The translations under genes and the position numbers were made by a program. A stretch of 64,000 bases of DNA from the NCBI RefSeq assembly GCF_037975245.1, contig NC_092561.1, forward strand, positions 7,016,501 to 7,080,500, read 5' to 3'. Below are positions 38,001 through 53,000 of the stretch, piece by piece. The notes below the pieces were generated by a model. It saw nothing but the letters and a program-made list of their open reading frames with translations. It searched no databases and was not told the origin of the DNA. The DNA comes from Apostichopus japonicus. Lineage: Eukaryota; Echinodermata; Holothuroidea; Aspidochirotida; Stichopodidae. How positions within the stretch are numbered: position 1 is the first letter of the stretch; the number at the start of each line of letters is the position of its first letter.

Positions 38001-41000
38001 TCATAATCAGGCAGAACCATACGTTTTAGTACATGAAATGAAACAAATACAAACAGACAAACATGGATTGACAGACATGCAGACAACAGCTTCTTGTACT
38101 GTACATCAAATCAATGGCTAATTTGGGCTTTGTGACAGCCTTAGTTTTGTATTTACATTAGATTAAAAAACTAAATGATGCAAATATTATCGTAGAAAAT
38201 ATCAGGTTGATTTAGAAAGTAATTATGAAACTCAAACTAAAGACATATTTATACTCTATGGAAATGATATGACATACCCCCAGCAGATTTCTTAATTACA
38301 GAAGTCAATAAAGATGATAAAGGATATTAAACTTGTAAATTTAAAGTTTTAAAAAAAAGTCACAACAACAAAAATTGTTAAACTTTTGAGGGTTAGGAGG
38401 GGCATGGGTGGGTGTGGCATGTTGGGGTCACCAGGTGTCAAATTGTGCAAACCTTGTAATTTACTATATCACAAGAAGGGAAGCTTGGACCGATCTCATA
38501 TTTCGTGTGTAAGAGAACCACATTTAGGAAAAAAAGGATATTGTTTTCGTTAAGGTCAAAGGTCATTTAGGGTCACCAGGGGTCAAATGGTGAAAATCTT
38601 GTAAACATGAAATCTCGTATTTCTTTGAAGGAGTACCAAATTAAGTAGAAGCCTATTGTTTTTTGTGGAGGTCAAAGGTAATTTGGGGTCGTTAGGGGTG
38701 TGGTATCTTTCAGTCTTGTAGATCTCATAATACATTAGGAGGACAATAAGGGATGGTAGAGGATATTGTCTCAATTGTAAAGGTTTGCTTAAAACACAAA
38801 GGTTAAGAATCAAGTGTTTAACTTTGGGCATTAAGAGGAGACAGGTGTATCGGCAATCTTTTGAACTTTTCAAGCAGTCTCAATTCTGCTACTCCTCCTT
38901 TCCTCAGACCTCACTTTACTCAAATGATTAAGATGCGCCATTACTGTATTACAGTCTGCCATACAAAAGTCTGTGGTCCCTCCACTAATTCCCATGGGGC
39001 TTAGCCCCTCCACTAATCCCCATGGTGCTTAGCCGCACCACTAGTGCCCGTGATCTGTGTGCAATACAGCTGGACTGTTTTTGGGTGTATCCATGCATTT
39101 GTTTTGAAAATAGCTTTTTATGTGATTTTCAAATTTTTTGTCAATCGCCTGCATATTTCTTGAAACCCACTAATAGGGTATTATTCAAATAAGATTGCAA
39201 CTCATCAAATAGAAAGCTAAAAATAGCCGGGAATTAATTATAATTCCATTCGATTCCAAGAATTTCACCACCTAGAGGTAAGCGTTATCAGATAGAAAAT
39301 GACATCTTAAATATTAACCATTGACAAAATAATAAAAATAAAAAGCCTATAGTCGAACTGAAGTTCAAAAGTTGTGAAATTTGAGTAACTAATCTGATTG
39401 AATATATGTACCAAAATCACCACAAAAATGCTCTTCTTCTTCAAAGTATTTACAGATACCTCAAGCTTAGGAAGCCAATCGGTAATAATCTCCAAACCTT
39501 TGTGGAATAAATTCCTGTAGAAAAATAAATATTTCATAACTCTCAGAGTTTATATTGTTGTATCTTACATGTTTACTTTAATCCCACAGATAAATATTGA
39601 ATTTGGCTGTTAAAAAGTGCTGGTTGTGTGTTTCTATCAATATATAGGTACCTAGCTACCATGTAAGACTGCTATTAAAAATATTTCCAAAGATATTTGA
39701 ATGTACTTTATATATATGCTTTTGAAGAAGTGGGGGCTTATATATATATATATATACATAAATATATATAGTTTCTGTTGCTGCAGTGTATTTATCTTGT
39801 TTCGTTATCCAACTTTAGCATGCCATTGTTACAAACCTACCAGTGCATAGCGATAAGGTGATACTTGTACTTTTCATAGCCAGAACAGTGCACGCATGCA
39901 TTCATTCATTTTTCCGAGTAGAAGTACTATTAAAGGTAACGTAATATAATCCCTTTAAACCTTTGCAAGCAGAGAGCTGCCCAGCCAGCCAACAAGGAAA
40001 CAATGCTTCGATCAGTATATTGTACACCGGCAACTCAGACGCTGCTTGTTATTCTACGTCAAAGATAAGTCATAACTCCAGTCGGCAGACCCCAGTGCTA
40101 CACACAGAGCACACCTTCGAAAGAACTCTGTATAAGTTTCGTTGTCTCGAGCGGTGGGAATGTTATTAAATTTAACGAGATAAGTATTGTGTTTTGAGGA
40201 CACGCAGCAGCGTACCTATGGCTCAGTAAGTTCCTGTTCAATTATCATTTGTTATTAATTGCGATAACATGTCGTCTTGTTTTAGCTGAACCCGTCCTGC
40301 ACGACTGTGGTATAGTTTGTAGCCGATGAAAAGTCAAGAAGCCGTTAATAATGGATTTGGTAAACCTCGTGAACACGGTACACATGTTAATTAAATCTCA
40401 TATTGGCAATTATTAATGATCACAGGTCATATTTTAGTCTCATATTGACTTTAGTGTGTCCAATAGGTTTTGTTGCAATCTACACTACAACATTGTATTT
40501 TTAACAAGGAAGTCAGTTCAGAGTGCAAAAGATCGAGTCATCTGTGTATTTACCAAGAAATTCCAAAGCGGTTTACAGCGTTTGCTGGGCTGCATTGTTA
40601 CAACTAACTATATAGTTTAAGTAAGCTGAGTAGGCAATACATAATTAATATCGTTCAATAGTTGTGAATGCTATTTTTGAAGGCTCACAATTTTCCCACT
40701 GTTTCTTATAAATTGCTAGATGGTTCCTAGCTGTGTACAAAAAAAAGTGCCATACATATGCATATATATAAACATATTTATACATACGCAAAGCAATAGT
40801 GTATCTTGCATAGCAATTTGTCATGCAGTACCCAGTGAATTATTGGGATACCAGGCCTACTATCTCACAGATGTTTAGCCACAAGCTAAAAGATACCAGT
40901 GCTAAATAAATCTACTGGCTAAATTCAAGTTCTCACTGGCATTCTCGTGAGTAACAATGCAGTAGTTACTCTAGAACAGGGTTTTACTAACTTTATCCCC

Positions 41001-44000
41001 CCACAAACCCCATGTGGATGTCAGAGTTGTCCACGAACCCCCAACTTTTCGAGACACGATCTGAGTCATTATTATACTATAATACGCATAACAGCCTGTG
41101 TCTGTTTCATAATTCAGTTATTTATCACATGCACGATACGGTACTACTATGGCAACATATGCATATGGAATGCGAAAAGAGTTTGTCGATAGGTACGACT
41201 TTTGCACATTACTAAATTATATGATACATCAGACTTTAGTTCAACAAAAAGTACTCTAGTTTTGACTTCTGAATTCTACTGGTAAATGAAAAAATCTACT
41301 GGCATTTGGCTAGTAGATAGCCCCAAGTACAAGTCCTGGATGTAGTACTAGGAAAAGATATGCAATTACTTTTCTATATGTACGATGTGCCTACCAAGTT
41401 TTATAAGGGAAATAGAGAGAGAGAAAGAGTAGGGGAAGGGGACGGGGTGGAGAGGGGGTGGGGACCATATCATGCCTTAGCACCTCAAAGGGGATTTATT
41501 CTGCACTGATTATAGCTAGGCCCTGACCTGCAAGTAAGTGACATCAACTATTAAACATAATATATACTTTTGCCAATGAATTTGTAAAGTGTACATACAC
41601 GTCAGAAAAGACATATCACATCAACATGCGAACATAACAATACCTATATACAAGGCTATAGCTATCTATGTAGTGCAGTGTATGTGTCAGATGTATAGTA
41701 AACTTTCAATTCAGGCCCTTCCTTATTAGCACATTAAGCAGGCACTTAAGCGAAGGAAACAGGAACCAATAACTTAGCTCATATAGGAAGCTGAAACAAA
41801 ACAAACACAGTTTATGGTGACTGATGACAGAGTCAGTTTTGCTTTAAATTATCTCACATATTATGGTATATACATACAATAAAGTGTGCACTAAGTTTTG
41901 ATCACCGTGCTAAATATGTAGTCTTTACAATTTAATTTAATTTAAATTTTTGCTGATACTGAGGGATAATGGAATGGTTGATTGGAGGGGTTGGGGTGGG
42001 GGGGGGGGAGGTTGGGTCTAGGAGAAGATTATTGGGTTTATAGAAGGAGAAGTTACAGTACTTAGGGGAGCTAAATGTTTTTGCATATATGGTATGTAAA
42101 TACATACCTTGTATCTTCAATATATCTGTGGTTACCATGGAAATTGATTCAAAGCTGTCTGGGATACAGAAATTACCAAGAACATTGAATTTCGTAAACA
42201 TTGCCATCCAGATCAGTTTAATTATGGTAACATTTGCTAAACATTTACTTTTTTTGTGAGGATATATTATTATAAAATCAACTTCCATATCTGTGGTTAC
42301 CATGGAAATTGATTGAGAGCTGTCTGGGACACATTAAATTACCAAGAACATTGCAGTGCTTATGCACTGAGCAGAACTACCCTCATTAAAGATGACAAAA
42401 AACAAAAACATTGAATTTCATCAACATTTTTCGTGAGGATATATAGTTTATTTCCAGTCCATTAGAAATGTTAAAACAAAGGCCTTATAATTTAGACAGT
42501 CACATATCTTGAGTGATCGTTGGAAGATTTTATGAGAGTAAACGGTTGAAAATGCTTGTGGGATCGAAGCTTTAAAAGGATGACTTAATAAGCAGTGAAT
42601 TAAGTTTAATATGTTGGAGTACCAATGAAAAACACTACTCTCAGTCCCGGTCATTTATACAACTCTTTAATTTTTGAGAAATGCCCCTTTAAAAAATTTG
42701 AGGGCAATTAATTTAAGATAAGGTACTATTTTAGTCTTTAATAATGCTTTATTAGACTGGTAGGTCAGTTCCTCAGATACAACACAAAACTCTATGTGAA
42801 AATATATAGGAGTTTTAACACAGTTTACAATGCATGGACAATTTTGTCAATTGGACAATTGGTATTGAATATTGTTGTCCAAGGGTGCTTTGTTGATGTT
42901 CATATGAAGTTAACAGAACAATGGTTTGGTTGAGTAATATAACAATTGGTAGAAAAATTGATTAATAGTCACACTTAGGCCAGGTCTGTGATGATCGAGG
43001 TTATAGCCTTAAAGGAGCATTTCCAGACATTTAAGCTTAGTTTTAAGGATCAATATCTTGAAAAAGCAGAAATAGCTAGATAGAAACATTTCAGCCCTCA
43101 TTGTATTTTTGTCTAAGTGGGCTAGTGACTCTCCGATTTGCCAATCACTTTTTTTTTGGGGGGGGGTGCTATTTACATGTGATTAATTAATTAATACTAA
43201 ATAACAACAGATAATGGCTGGTGCACCCATGATGGTCAAATTTCAACATAGAGAGATTTTATTTCCTATTTTAACACTCATCCTCAATGGTTGAGAATAA
43301 TATGGAGGATCATAGCCTCAAGGAAATACTTTTGACATGTTGCGATTATGAGCGATTAAAAAAACAAATTGGGCCAATGAAAATAATGAATTTTAAAAGT
43401 GATAAAATAAAACTCTATACCTAAGAAAAGTTGCTAGAACGCTCCATGCGTTACTTTCCCTTGCCTAAACAGGACAGCTGTCTTCACTATGCAGTTAACA
43501 GTCATTTTAGGTTCATATTTGGTCAAAGATTTGAGGAGTCTAGTTCTGGACAGAAAAATAGAATCTTTCACAATTTAATCAATCTGATATATTAGAGGAT
43601 CATTTTTTTCCCTTTCCAAACTCATTGCCATGGATACAACCCACAGATGCATGTATCTTCAGATAGGCCTATAATCACTGAAGTTGTTCTCTAACTTTTG
43701 AAAGAAGATTATAGAGTTATTTAACAATAGAATCCCTTACCTTTCATAGATATTTGAAAGAATAATATTTGACTGCCTTGCTGAATAATAGATGTGTATA
43801 CATAGTTTAAATAGTTATATTGCTGTCTTATTCCTATTGTGTGGATATAATCCAGGGTTTCTAACATTCCTGTTCCTATTATGGAAGTCTTGGTTTTTAG
43901 TTACAACCAGCCTGTGTGCATGCCTCTTTGTTACAAGCTTTAGATTCTTTATAGTTTGTAGTTAGGAAAAATAGGCCTATAACAGGTGTCAAGGTTTTAT

Positions 44001-47000
44001 CAAAAGTGTTGGACTGTTAGCGTAGAGCTCACTGGGCTAACGACATCACAATGAACACAATTATACACAGAAATTTGACAGTTCAGAACTTACATGTACT
44101 TTTTATACAGTCATGGGCTGTAGTTGGGGAAGTATTTCAGATAAATCCAGGGTAAAACTACCTAATGCAAAAATTTAGTTGCCTGGATGAACTAAAAATA
44201 TTAGAAGCATACAGTATATATATGTATATATACTAGTATACTGAAGCCAACTGTGTATAAACACCATGCTGGTATAGTAGATGTTTGGTTATGATACTTC
44301 CACCATACGTGTTATAGTTTACTCAGCTGTATTGATACTGACGCTATACCGGAGCTTGTACAAACTTTTTGAGATCTGAACGAGGAATCACTTCGGAATT
44401 GGATCGAGATATATACCGGCTGTGACGGGGAGAGAAAAATATGAGGAAATTAGAAAGGTTTGTAGAATATTTGGCAAGCTAAAATGTTAGGAGTTGTTGT
44501 GTATGGAACATGTCAGGATACAGTTAGACTCATGAAAGAGATTTGAGGGAGATGTCAGGAACTAGAAAGGGATGACATTTTTTAAATAGGATTTTTTTTT
44601 TAATGAAAGGAAAATTTTTGGAATGTATTAGGAACGTATAAGACCAACCAAGTCTAACATAAGGAATATGTTAGACAAGTGGTGAAAACTTAAGTTGAAT
44701 GTGTAAGAAATATGTGACGACTTGCAATAAATGGAACCAATATTATGTCTAATGTAAGAAATACATAGGACAAGTGATAAAGAGTGAATTAAGTCCAATG
44801 TAAGAAATATGTTAGTTGCCATGGTGACAATTATTGACTTTCTTAAGGGGTTGGGCATTTGTTTTCAGCTAAATTGAACCTTCTTAAAGTAAAGGTATAT
44901 CTCCAAATTTTATTACAAACCACTGGTGGGAAATTGTAAACAAATATAACATCAAAGTTTCCCATTTTTTGACAACTCAGCAGCTCAAAGGATTTTTCTT
45001 TTCTGATGAGACCACTTAAACGTCTGCCATGATGAATGCCCTGCCATGTATGTCATTGTGTGGAAGTCAGAAAGTGTAGTAACCCCTGTTTAGGAGGGGG
45101 TATTAAAGGGTGTGAAGACTCGCGCACAAAGAAACGTTTGATGCCGGTAATCTGACCTAGTTTCGAGTGTTAGACACCACCATCGATCCCAGAAAATACA
45201 CACACAGCTTGCTACCGTCGGTAATTAGACACTAGTGTACAGTCACTACATGCAGCTACGGTCAATACCCACAACACCGTGTACATAGCAGCGATGGACA
45301 TCTCAGGTCTAGATAAAAGATAACAAGGTATCACGTTTCATTACTGTCTGCATTTTGTAGCGACAAGAAGAAAACTTCACTTGCAAGCAACAGAAAGTTA
45401 ACTTTTTCAGAGGGCGGCACACGGTTTGGGGCGAGTCTTCAATGCCTTTAAGTATTGTCTACCAATGGGGGAAAACTGTATAGTTTTATTGTCACAAGGG
45501 TTAATATAAAAATTGAATAATATTGGACAAATTATTAATGAACAATCTAGGTTGCCGATTTAAGTGTCAAAAATAATATGTTGTGGAAACTGAGAAAAAA
45601 ATTGTTTGCTAAGTATAAGGGTGTTTTGATCTAATGATGATTGTTTAAACTATATTGTATAAGTTCCTGAATGTGTTTTTTATTGTGAATCAATTTCCTT
45701 GAATCTAAGCATCGGTTTGTAGTAAAGATTTGGACTTGTTGACATTTGAGAATGCAAGGAGGATCAGGGTCCTGTCCCCCCTCCCCCTACTCCCCCCCCC
45801 GGACAGGTAATAAAGCTGAAAGCCGATCTGATGATACTACTGCTGTACCCAGTTGATGAAAAATATACTGCCAGCTTCTGATGATAAAAAACTACAGAAA
45901 AACAAAACAAAACAGGGATCCAATGTCAGGACAGTCAGTACCAGCATATCGCTTTTCTTGGCTTCTCCTTCCCCCTCTCACTCCCTCTCCTTTCCCCTCT
46001 CCTGCCCCCTCTTACTTCCCTCTGTCCCCTCTCCTTTATCTCCCCCTTTTTCCTCTTCCCTTGCAGCTATGAAACTGTTTATTTGCATTTAACTTGAATA
46101 TTGAATAAACTTTCAAGAAACATTGACACATTATAGTACTCACTTGATGAACTGGTGGTAATTAATATGAGTTTATGTTTGGCTCGAAGAAGCAAGGTAG
46201 TCATTTATCTTTTCAACAGTTAATGCATTTAAGCTTCTGAACAGGTAATAAGTGACTACAGATTAAAGACGTACGTCGGTAGTCACCAAAGTGGCGTAAC
46301 AAATTGGGCATTTAGTTATCTGACATTTTAAGGAATTATCGACTCACGACATCTCTTATAACTTGGTTGCAAAGGCATTCCAATCTCTGGCGAGCTAAAG
46401 ATCTGCGATCCCTGAAAGTTATTGTGAAGGATTTGTTTCATTCTCATTAACCAGACACTGCCTCGTTTCTTGGCTAAATTGTTTTAATCTGGTCAAATAG
46501 AATTATCGGCTTGTACAAGGTAAAAATATGAGTTTCTAGATGAGAAGGGTGACTTCCCGGAGGCAAAAAATGAATTTTAATATTATACCGGTGCTGTGGC
46601 CGAGTGGATAAAGGCATCGGCATATGAAACAATGAGGCTTAGCAATCGGGAGGTCCTGGTTCGATACCTGGCCGGGTCATAGTAAGGTGGGTTTTTATCC
46701 CAAGAGCAATCTACGGTTTTCCCATGTGCAATGACTTTCTAGATTGAAAAGATTTCAAATTTGAGTTTAACTGTTGAATTGGAAACCACCAGAACCCGTA
46801 AGCCCTTGCGGGTTTCTCCCACATTTGTGGTCGCTTTAGGCGTCATAAAAATAACTGCTGATTATTATTATTAACATTGATAATCATCATAAGGAATAAA
46901 ATAAAGATCGTTATTATTATATAGACTGTTAGAAAACACTGCCAGATATCCATGTTGTATTTCTATGTATACCACTTTAATGTTGTTTTCTGAAATGACC

Positions 47001-50000
47001 TTGTAAACAGCTGAGGCTCATCAGTAAGAGTGGCTGGACTCTACAGTCTAATTCACATATACCCGTAGATCACTTCCTCCTCGTATGCAACAACAAACTA
47101 AATTGGCAAACATACAGCTTTCATGGCCTCAGATGACATCTATTTACAATGCATTATCAATTTGGACAAATGTCGCTAAATGTCACATCCATGGGAGCCG
47201 TCGAAGCTATCTTTGTTAAGAAGTGAAAGGAAACATGAGAATAATTACAACCATGGCATTTAACAATGTGAATAATTATAACGAAAGTAACAATAACAAT
47301 TAAGGAAGTATAATTGCTATTTAAATACCTAAAAAAGATACAGTAATGGCTGTATAATGTACAGCTATAGGTGCTCCATATCGAAACCTGTAACTCTGCT
47401 ACTATAATTCTCTCAGGCTTGACAGATACCCTCGAGTCATTAGTGTAATATATGGTCTGTATCTTAATGCCATTAGCAGTAGTAGTAAGTTGAGTCTCGT
47501 CTATTCGACATGCTCAGTGATTAACCTCCGCCACGTATCACGATCTTGCTGTTGTTAATATTAATGTCCTTAAATTGCGACTTTATTTTTCCAAGCAAGG
47601 TAGTCATGGGCCTTCCTACTGGTTTAGCAGTATGTCTCAGTGCTTCTCTTAAAGCGACCTTTGCTGGATCGTCCTCCTGGAGTCTTGCTACATGACCGAA
47701 AAATCTCAATCATCTATGTGCGACTATGGATGACCAAGGTGTTTGGTTGGTTTCGTTGTAGAGCACATCGTTTGATAACCAATTGTTATTGGTCCATCTA
47801 ATGTTGAGAATATTTCGAAGTAGTCTCCTTTGAAAAGTGTCAATTTTGCGATCAAGATCCTTCGTTGTGCCCCACAGCCATTGGTCAGCACATTTGTCGC
47901 CCTCAATCTAGGTCTCTACTTAACGTAATGTCACCATGCAGTCACACATATGCAAATCAGTATCGTGACATACTGTATATATAATAATAAACAGTTCTTA
48001 TATAGCGCAACTTACAATAAAGTCTCGCCGCGCTGTACAAAAGAAAGTGAAAGATATGTACACAATATACAATAAGAGTAAACATAACAATTATAACAAT
48101 GAAAACATGTGTGTCTTCAAAACAGTTTTGAACATCTCCACAGACACAACATTCTTTATGTTGAGTGGGAGTTTATTCCAAAGGAGGGTTGAGGAGTACT
48201 GGAAAGATCGCTCGCCATAAGATTTAGTGGACACAGGGTGCATAGAGAGCAATGATTGGGTGCTAGAGCGCAGACGGCGAGTTGGGTATAACTTTGAACA
48301 AGTTCACTCAAGTAGTGTGGCTCAATATCATGAATACATTTTAACAGGAGTAACTTGTAAGCAATACGCAGTTTGACAGGTACAGTAGCCAATGAGGGTC
48401 ATGAAGTATCGGGGTGATGTGAGAGACAGCTGCAGGGCTAGTGCGAGTGATCAGCCTGGCAGCAGAGTTTTGAATGCGTTGCAATTTAGCCAGTTGACTA
48501 TCAGGGAGTCCAAAGAGCACATTATTGCAGTAGTCCAAGCATTATATATATATAATGCCTCTGTCATGTATGTGACAAGGTCTGCCAGCGCACCTTGTAG
48601 GGACAGATTCTGAGAATTTCAGATCAGTCTTTGCTCCTGTTTGAGATCATTCAGTTTGGTAATTTATCCTGGGCCCTGACCATTATGGTTATATGTTTAT
48701 ATCTGCCTTTATCCCTCATCTCTCCTTTGTGTCGGTCTGTATCAAATCAAAACCTGTTTGTAACCTCCTGTTTTTGTTTGTAAGTGATTCAGTTTATCAT
48801 AATTATCATTGTGGAATTCTTGCTCTTGTAATATTGTTTAATTTTACCATTCATTTAACAGCCTCCTAAATGACCCTCACTCCCCTCCCTCCCATCAATC
48901 CCATCAATCCCATAATTGCAGACCAAGTGGGTGTAACAGTTTGAAAACTAGGCAAAGTTAGTATTTCAAGTGTAAATTCTAGGCCTCCAATTTGTTTTTC
49001 AAAGTAAAAAAACAAAAAAAACAATTTCCAGTCAATTAATTAGGCACATCTGAGTTTTGTATAAATCTATGATATGGAAATAACAGCCTTTCTCAATATC
49101 TTAAACTTCTGTTGTCGGTGACATCGATATTAAGAAACGGACAGTGCTCTTTCATCAATCGTATCCGCGGTGATAATAAGAGGAAACTAGTCATGTGCGT
49201 GACCGTACGGTGGTAAACAAATACATAGATATTGAAAAAAATTAATACTTTCTCATATTTCTCACACATTTCAGAGCTCCACCCCTCTCAGAAGTGAAAA
49301 GTCCAATGCAAGCATGGGTGGAATCTTCTGTTCTTCAGTAAGTACTAAATGTACCAAATTTGCTAATGGTTTTACCATCTATTGTGTCAGATTAGGGTTG
49401 GGAAAGGGGAAGGGAATAACTCTTTTTTTATCTTTCATACATTTATAACAAGATACTGTAATGTACTGCAATTCATGCAAATCAATAACAGAGCTACTCA
49501 TCTTCTCAACTGCCCCCCCCCCTCCACTGATGCCAGACTCATGTTCATATACACACAGTCTGATTGTAAAGTTTCCTGCTGAGCAAAATCAGTCCAGCCC
49601 CCCTCCCCAAGGGCAGGCAGAATTAACATGTAAGTTAATTAGTAACCGATATGTGGCCTCACTAGGACAGAGACAAAACTATGGGAAGATTTTGTGAAGG
49701 GACCAGTATGCCTACCTAGATTTGAGAGACTGAAAATAATCTGTACTAGATTCATGTTATGAAATTTTTGTCTAGTCACAAAATATTGGGGACATCCACT
49801 GGGGGGGGCGGGTGGGGGTGGCGATGGTGGAGGGGTGGGGTAGGTGAAGGGGCAAAGACACAAAATGTTAGTAATGTTCATCCATCCAGATGCATTGTGG
49901 CCTTAGTGAGTCCTAGTTAATATTTATGTCCCTCATAATTCTCTCTCTCATATGCGTGCATATGGTCCTATCACATATTTCAAGAATGTGGCACTCAAAT

Positions 50001-53000
50001 CCTATTCATAAAAATTAAATAACCCTCTCCCCCCTCCCCCATAGCCCCTCCCTTTCTCTGTTAAATGCTTAGACCGAGTTTGAAATTTTATTTTTGTTTT
50101 TAATGAATTACAGGCTGGAGCTGACAGAGGTGGACTCTGTTCAACAGTGGCTATTTGATATAAGAACTAACACAGACTGCGAGAGTATGTGCATCCTACA
50201 AGGAAAATCTATACACAACTCCCCCCTCAACCTAGAGATGACGGCCAACACTATAAAAGGTTAGACAATAAGTCGTTCCTGTTTCTCCAATCCTTTCCAT
50301 TCTGCAGAATACAAAAGGGGTCGTAAATGGGTCTGTGTTCTTCCTTTCACCTTTCATTCAATCTCCGAACTGAACAATAAGAGAAAACAATAAGTCTAAG
50401 CATTACATCGGTCAATGTTTATTTTGACCTTTTCAGAGGAGGGAGGTACTTCATTGTAGCATTAATTGTCAAATTCATTAGGCTAAACCAAGCTTGTTCG
50501 GGTAGCAGGAAATTAATACCAACCCTCCCCTGAAATGTTATTGTCTGGTACATGTGAATGTATATAGTTGCAAAAGTATTAAACTTACCAGTGAATATTT
50601 TGGGTGACAAATTATTGGGAATATATGTAAGTGTAGGCATTACTTTAGGGGAAACATTTAGTGGATAATGACAGTTCGTTCAGAAGATGGTATTCGAATC
50701 ATATCACAAATTTGAAATTGTTTTGGCTCGGCTTGGCAAGTTTAACTACTGAAGTGATCGAGGTGTTTATTTACTTCATTCCTCCCTTAACTGTCTCCTA
50801 TACATACACTCTGTACCGTAAGTTTTGTGGTTTTCACAAAGAAATATATATAATCTACCACCCATAGAAAACACAAACCAGTTGCTTTCTTGGCAAAAGA
50901 ATTTCCAATGTCAGTAATTCAGTCTTTCAAGTAGAATTTAAGAAGTATTTACTTAGACGTTTATTTTTTTCTTTCGTAGGGAACGTCCTCAAGTTGAAGA
51001 CGGCATCCAAGTGCTTGTCAGCGAAATTTAGTCAACTTCATCAGTAAGTCGTCTCTGCTTCTCGTTCTTCTGTTCTAGATACTTTTTTTTTTTAACAAGT
51101 TCGGGGGCAGGGTTTCTGCCGGAGAGTTGAAACAAAACAACTCTGGAGTCGTTTCTTGACAATTCCACATAAGTTTAATATAATCTGCACATAATTTGCA
51201 TGAAAATTAATTACCATGCTTTTTGAAGGGTGACTCTAAAATGACTCTAAAACCACACTGTATAATTATAAAAAAAAATATAAAAAAAACGTTTTCTCGA
51301 GGAAACTAACAAAATATTAAAATGTGCCAAAAGATTGTGCTTGCAGTGTAAGGGAAAGGCTGAAGTATAAGTCATTTTAACTTTGGCCGTGAGTAGACAT
51401 CACTTTTGTATCCCCTTTGTTTCTTTACTTCTGCCCTCCAGAAAATTAACGGGCGAGCATTCGCACGATACATGGCACTCTTGTCGCATAACGTTACAGG
51501 AAATACAGTCTATGACGAAAGAATGCGCAGGATTCTTTGTGGAAGTTCCTTCTGCGGTTGTCTCGGTGAGTGGCTCTAGGTCTATACTTAGATCTTCCCA
51601 TTAGTTTAAAATACAAACAAAAACTTTCAGAATGAGAACGAACAAACTGAGAATATTTGTCACCATTGTATTATCCATTCGGCTAATAGCTCAGAATGGT
51701 ATATTTTGCCCCGATTGATGAATCGATCCCTAGCCGATATATAAAGTGTAAACTTCGAACCTGGGAACTAACAAACTGTTCCCTCAGTGTGTAGTATAGG
51801 GAGAAATTATCAATTTCTTCCACTAAATGAGACTTTATGTCATTTTTAAAACTTCTCAAGTTTGGGGAACAGGCCAGTAGCCAGAGTAACTGATTTGGGG
51901 TGGTGGGGGGGGAACACATCAATGCTGGAGGACTGCTGCCGTGCTCGGGGAGGGGTCTTAAGGGGAGGGGATTTTGAAATCTGCCCCCCCCCCATCCACT
52001 GTCCGTTTGGAATCTTGTACTCGTCTCTCAAGGTAACATATTAGTCGGCCAAAATAATAAAAAACAAAATATAGTTATTGTCATTTTATTCATTAATTTT
52101 CCCATTTCTCTTTTTTTCATTTCACACAGCTTCAGCAAGGACTGCTTGAAGAATGTTCTAAGTTCAAGGCATCAATCGAAGAGTAAGTTGAGAGATTTGT
52201 CCCAATTCAAAGGCTTAGGGTCACAAACCTTCCAGCAACACTTTCAAAATAAAATAAAACTGTTAGCAAACTGCTTATCCACTAAAGAGCCTGTGTAAGA
52301 GAATATGTAAAAGTAAGTTAGCCTGACGTTTCGGTCCTAGCAGGATCTTCTTCAAAGGCTAAATGAAAAGTCACACAGCAAAGTTTTTGCAAGGCCTTTG
52401 TCAATCTGGGAACGTATTTATAATTGTTCGCGGTAAACAAAAAAACACTTATGACAGATACAACTTTATTATTCCTTTTGCATGTTCACTCCCATGTTGG
52501 TTTTGATTGAAACTTTTTGTTGAATATATTTGAATTTTTATCTCCATGTCTCCCAAGTTGTTGGGGAGTTTTGTGAAGATTGCTGATAACTTTTCATCAA
52601 TATATACGTATAACATAAAAAGAAAATGCCTCATCAGAGGCCACTGTTGTTTTCTCTGGGTTGGGGGTCCTTAAAACTGTTTAATATGCCATATTTTCTT
52701 TCTCAGAGACTAGCAGGAGGGCCAACCTGTTTGGTTGATTTCTGCTTTTTTATAAAAGTAGAATATGATTTACAAGCAGTGATTAAGATCTTTCAAAATG
52801 ATTAAAGCTTTGACAAATTTAAAATTTCATGAACATGACCCTCTGTCTGAAGAAGCTGGGAAAGTCTGGAACTTATTCTTTTAGTTAAGCTGTGTTTTTT
52901 TACTTTTTGGAAGGCCAGATGTGTCTTTCAGGGTTGTCCATATATTGCCACCAAGTTTTAGCCTGTACCATAGAAAGAGACATTGGGCAAGAATGGGTCT

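Noticed and set aside
46589-46680. Functional tRNA gene
   Set aside because: A and B boxes are present, but the acceptor-stem ends do not pair and a SINE body and tail follow.
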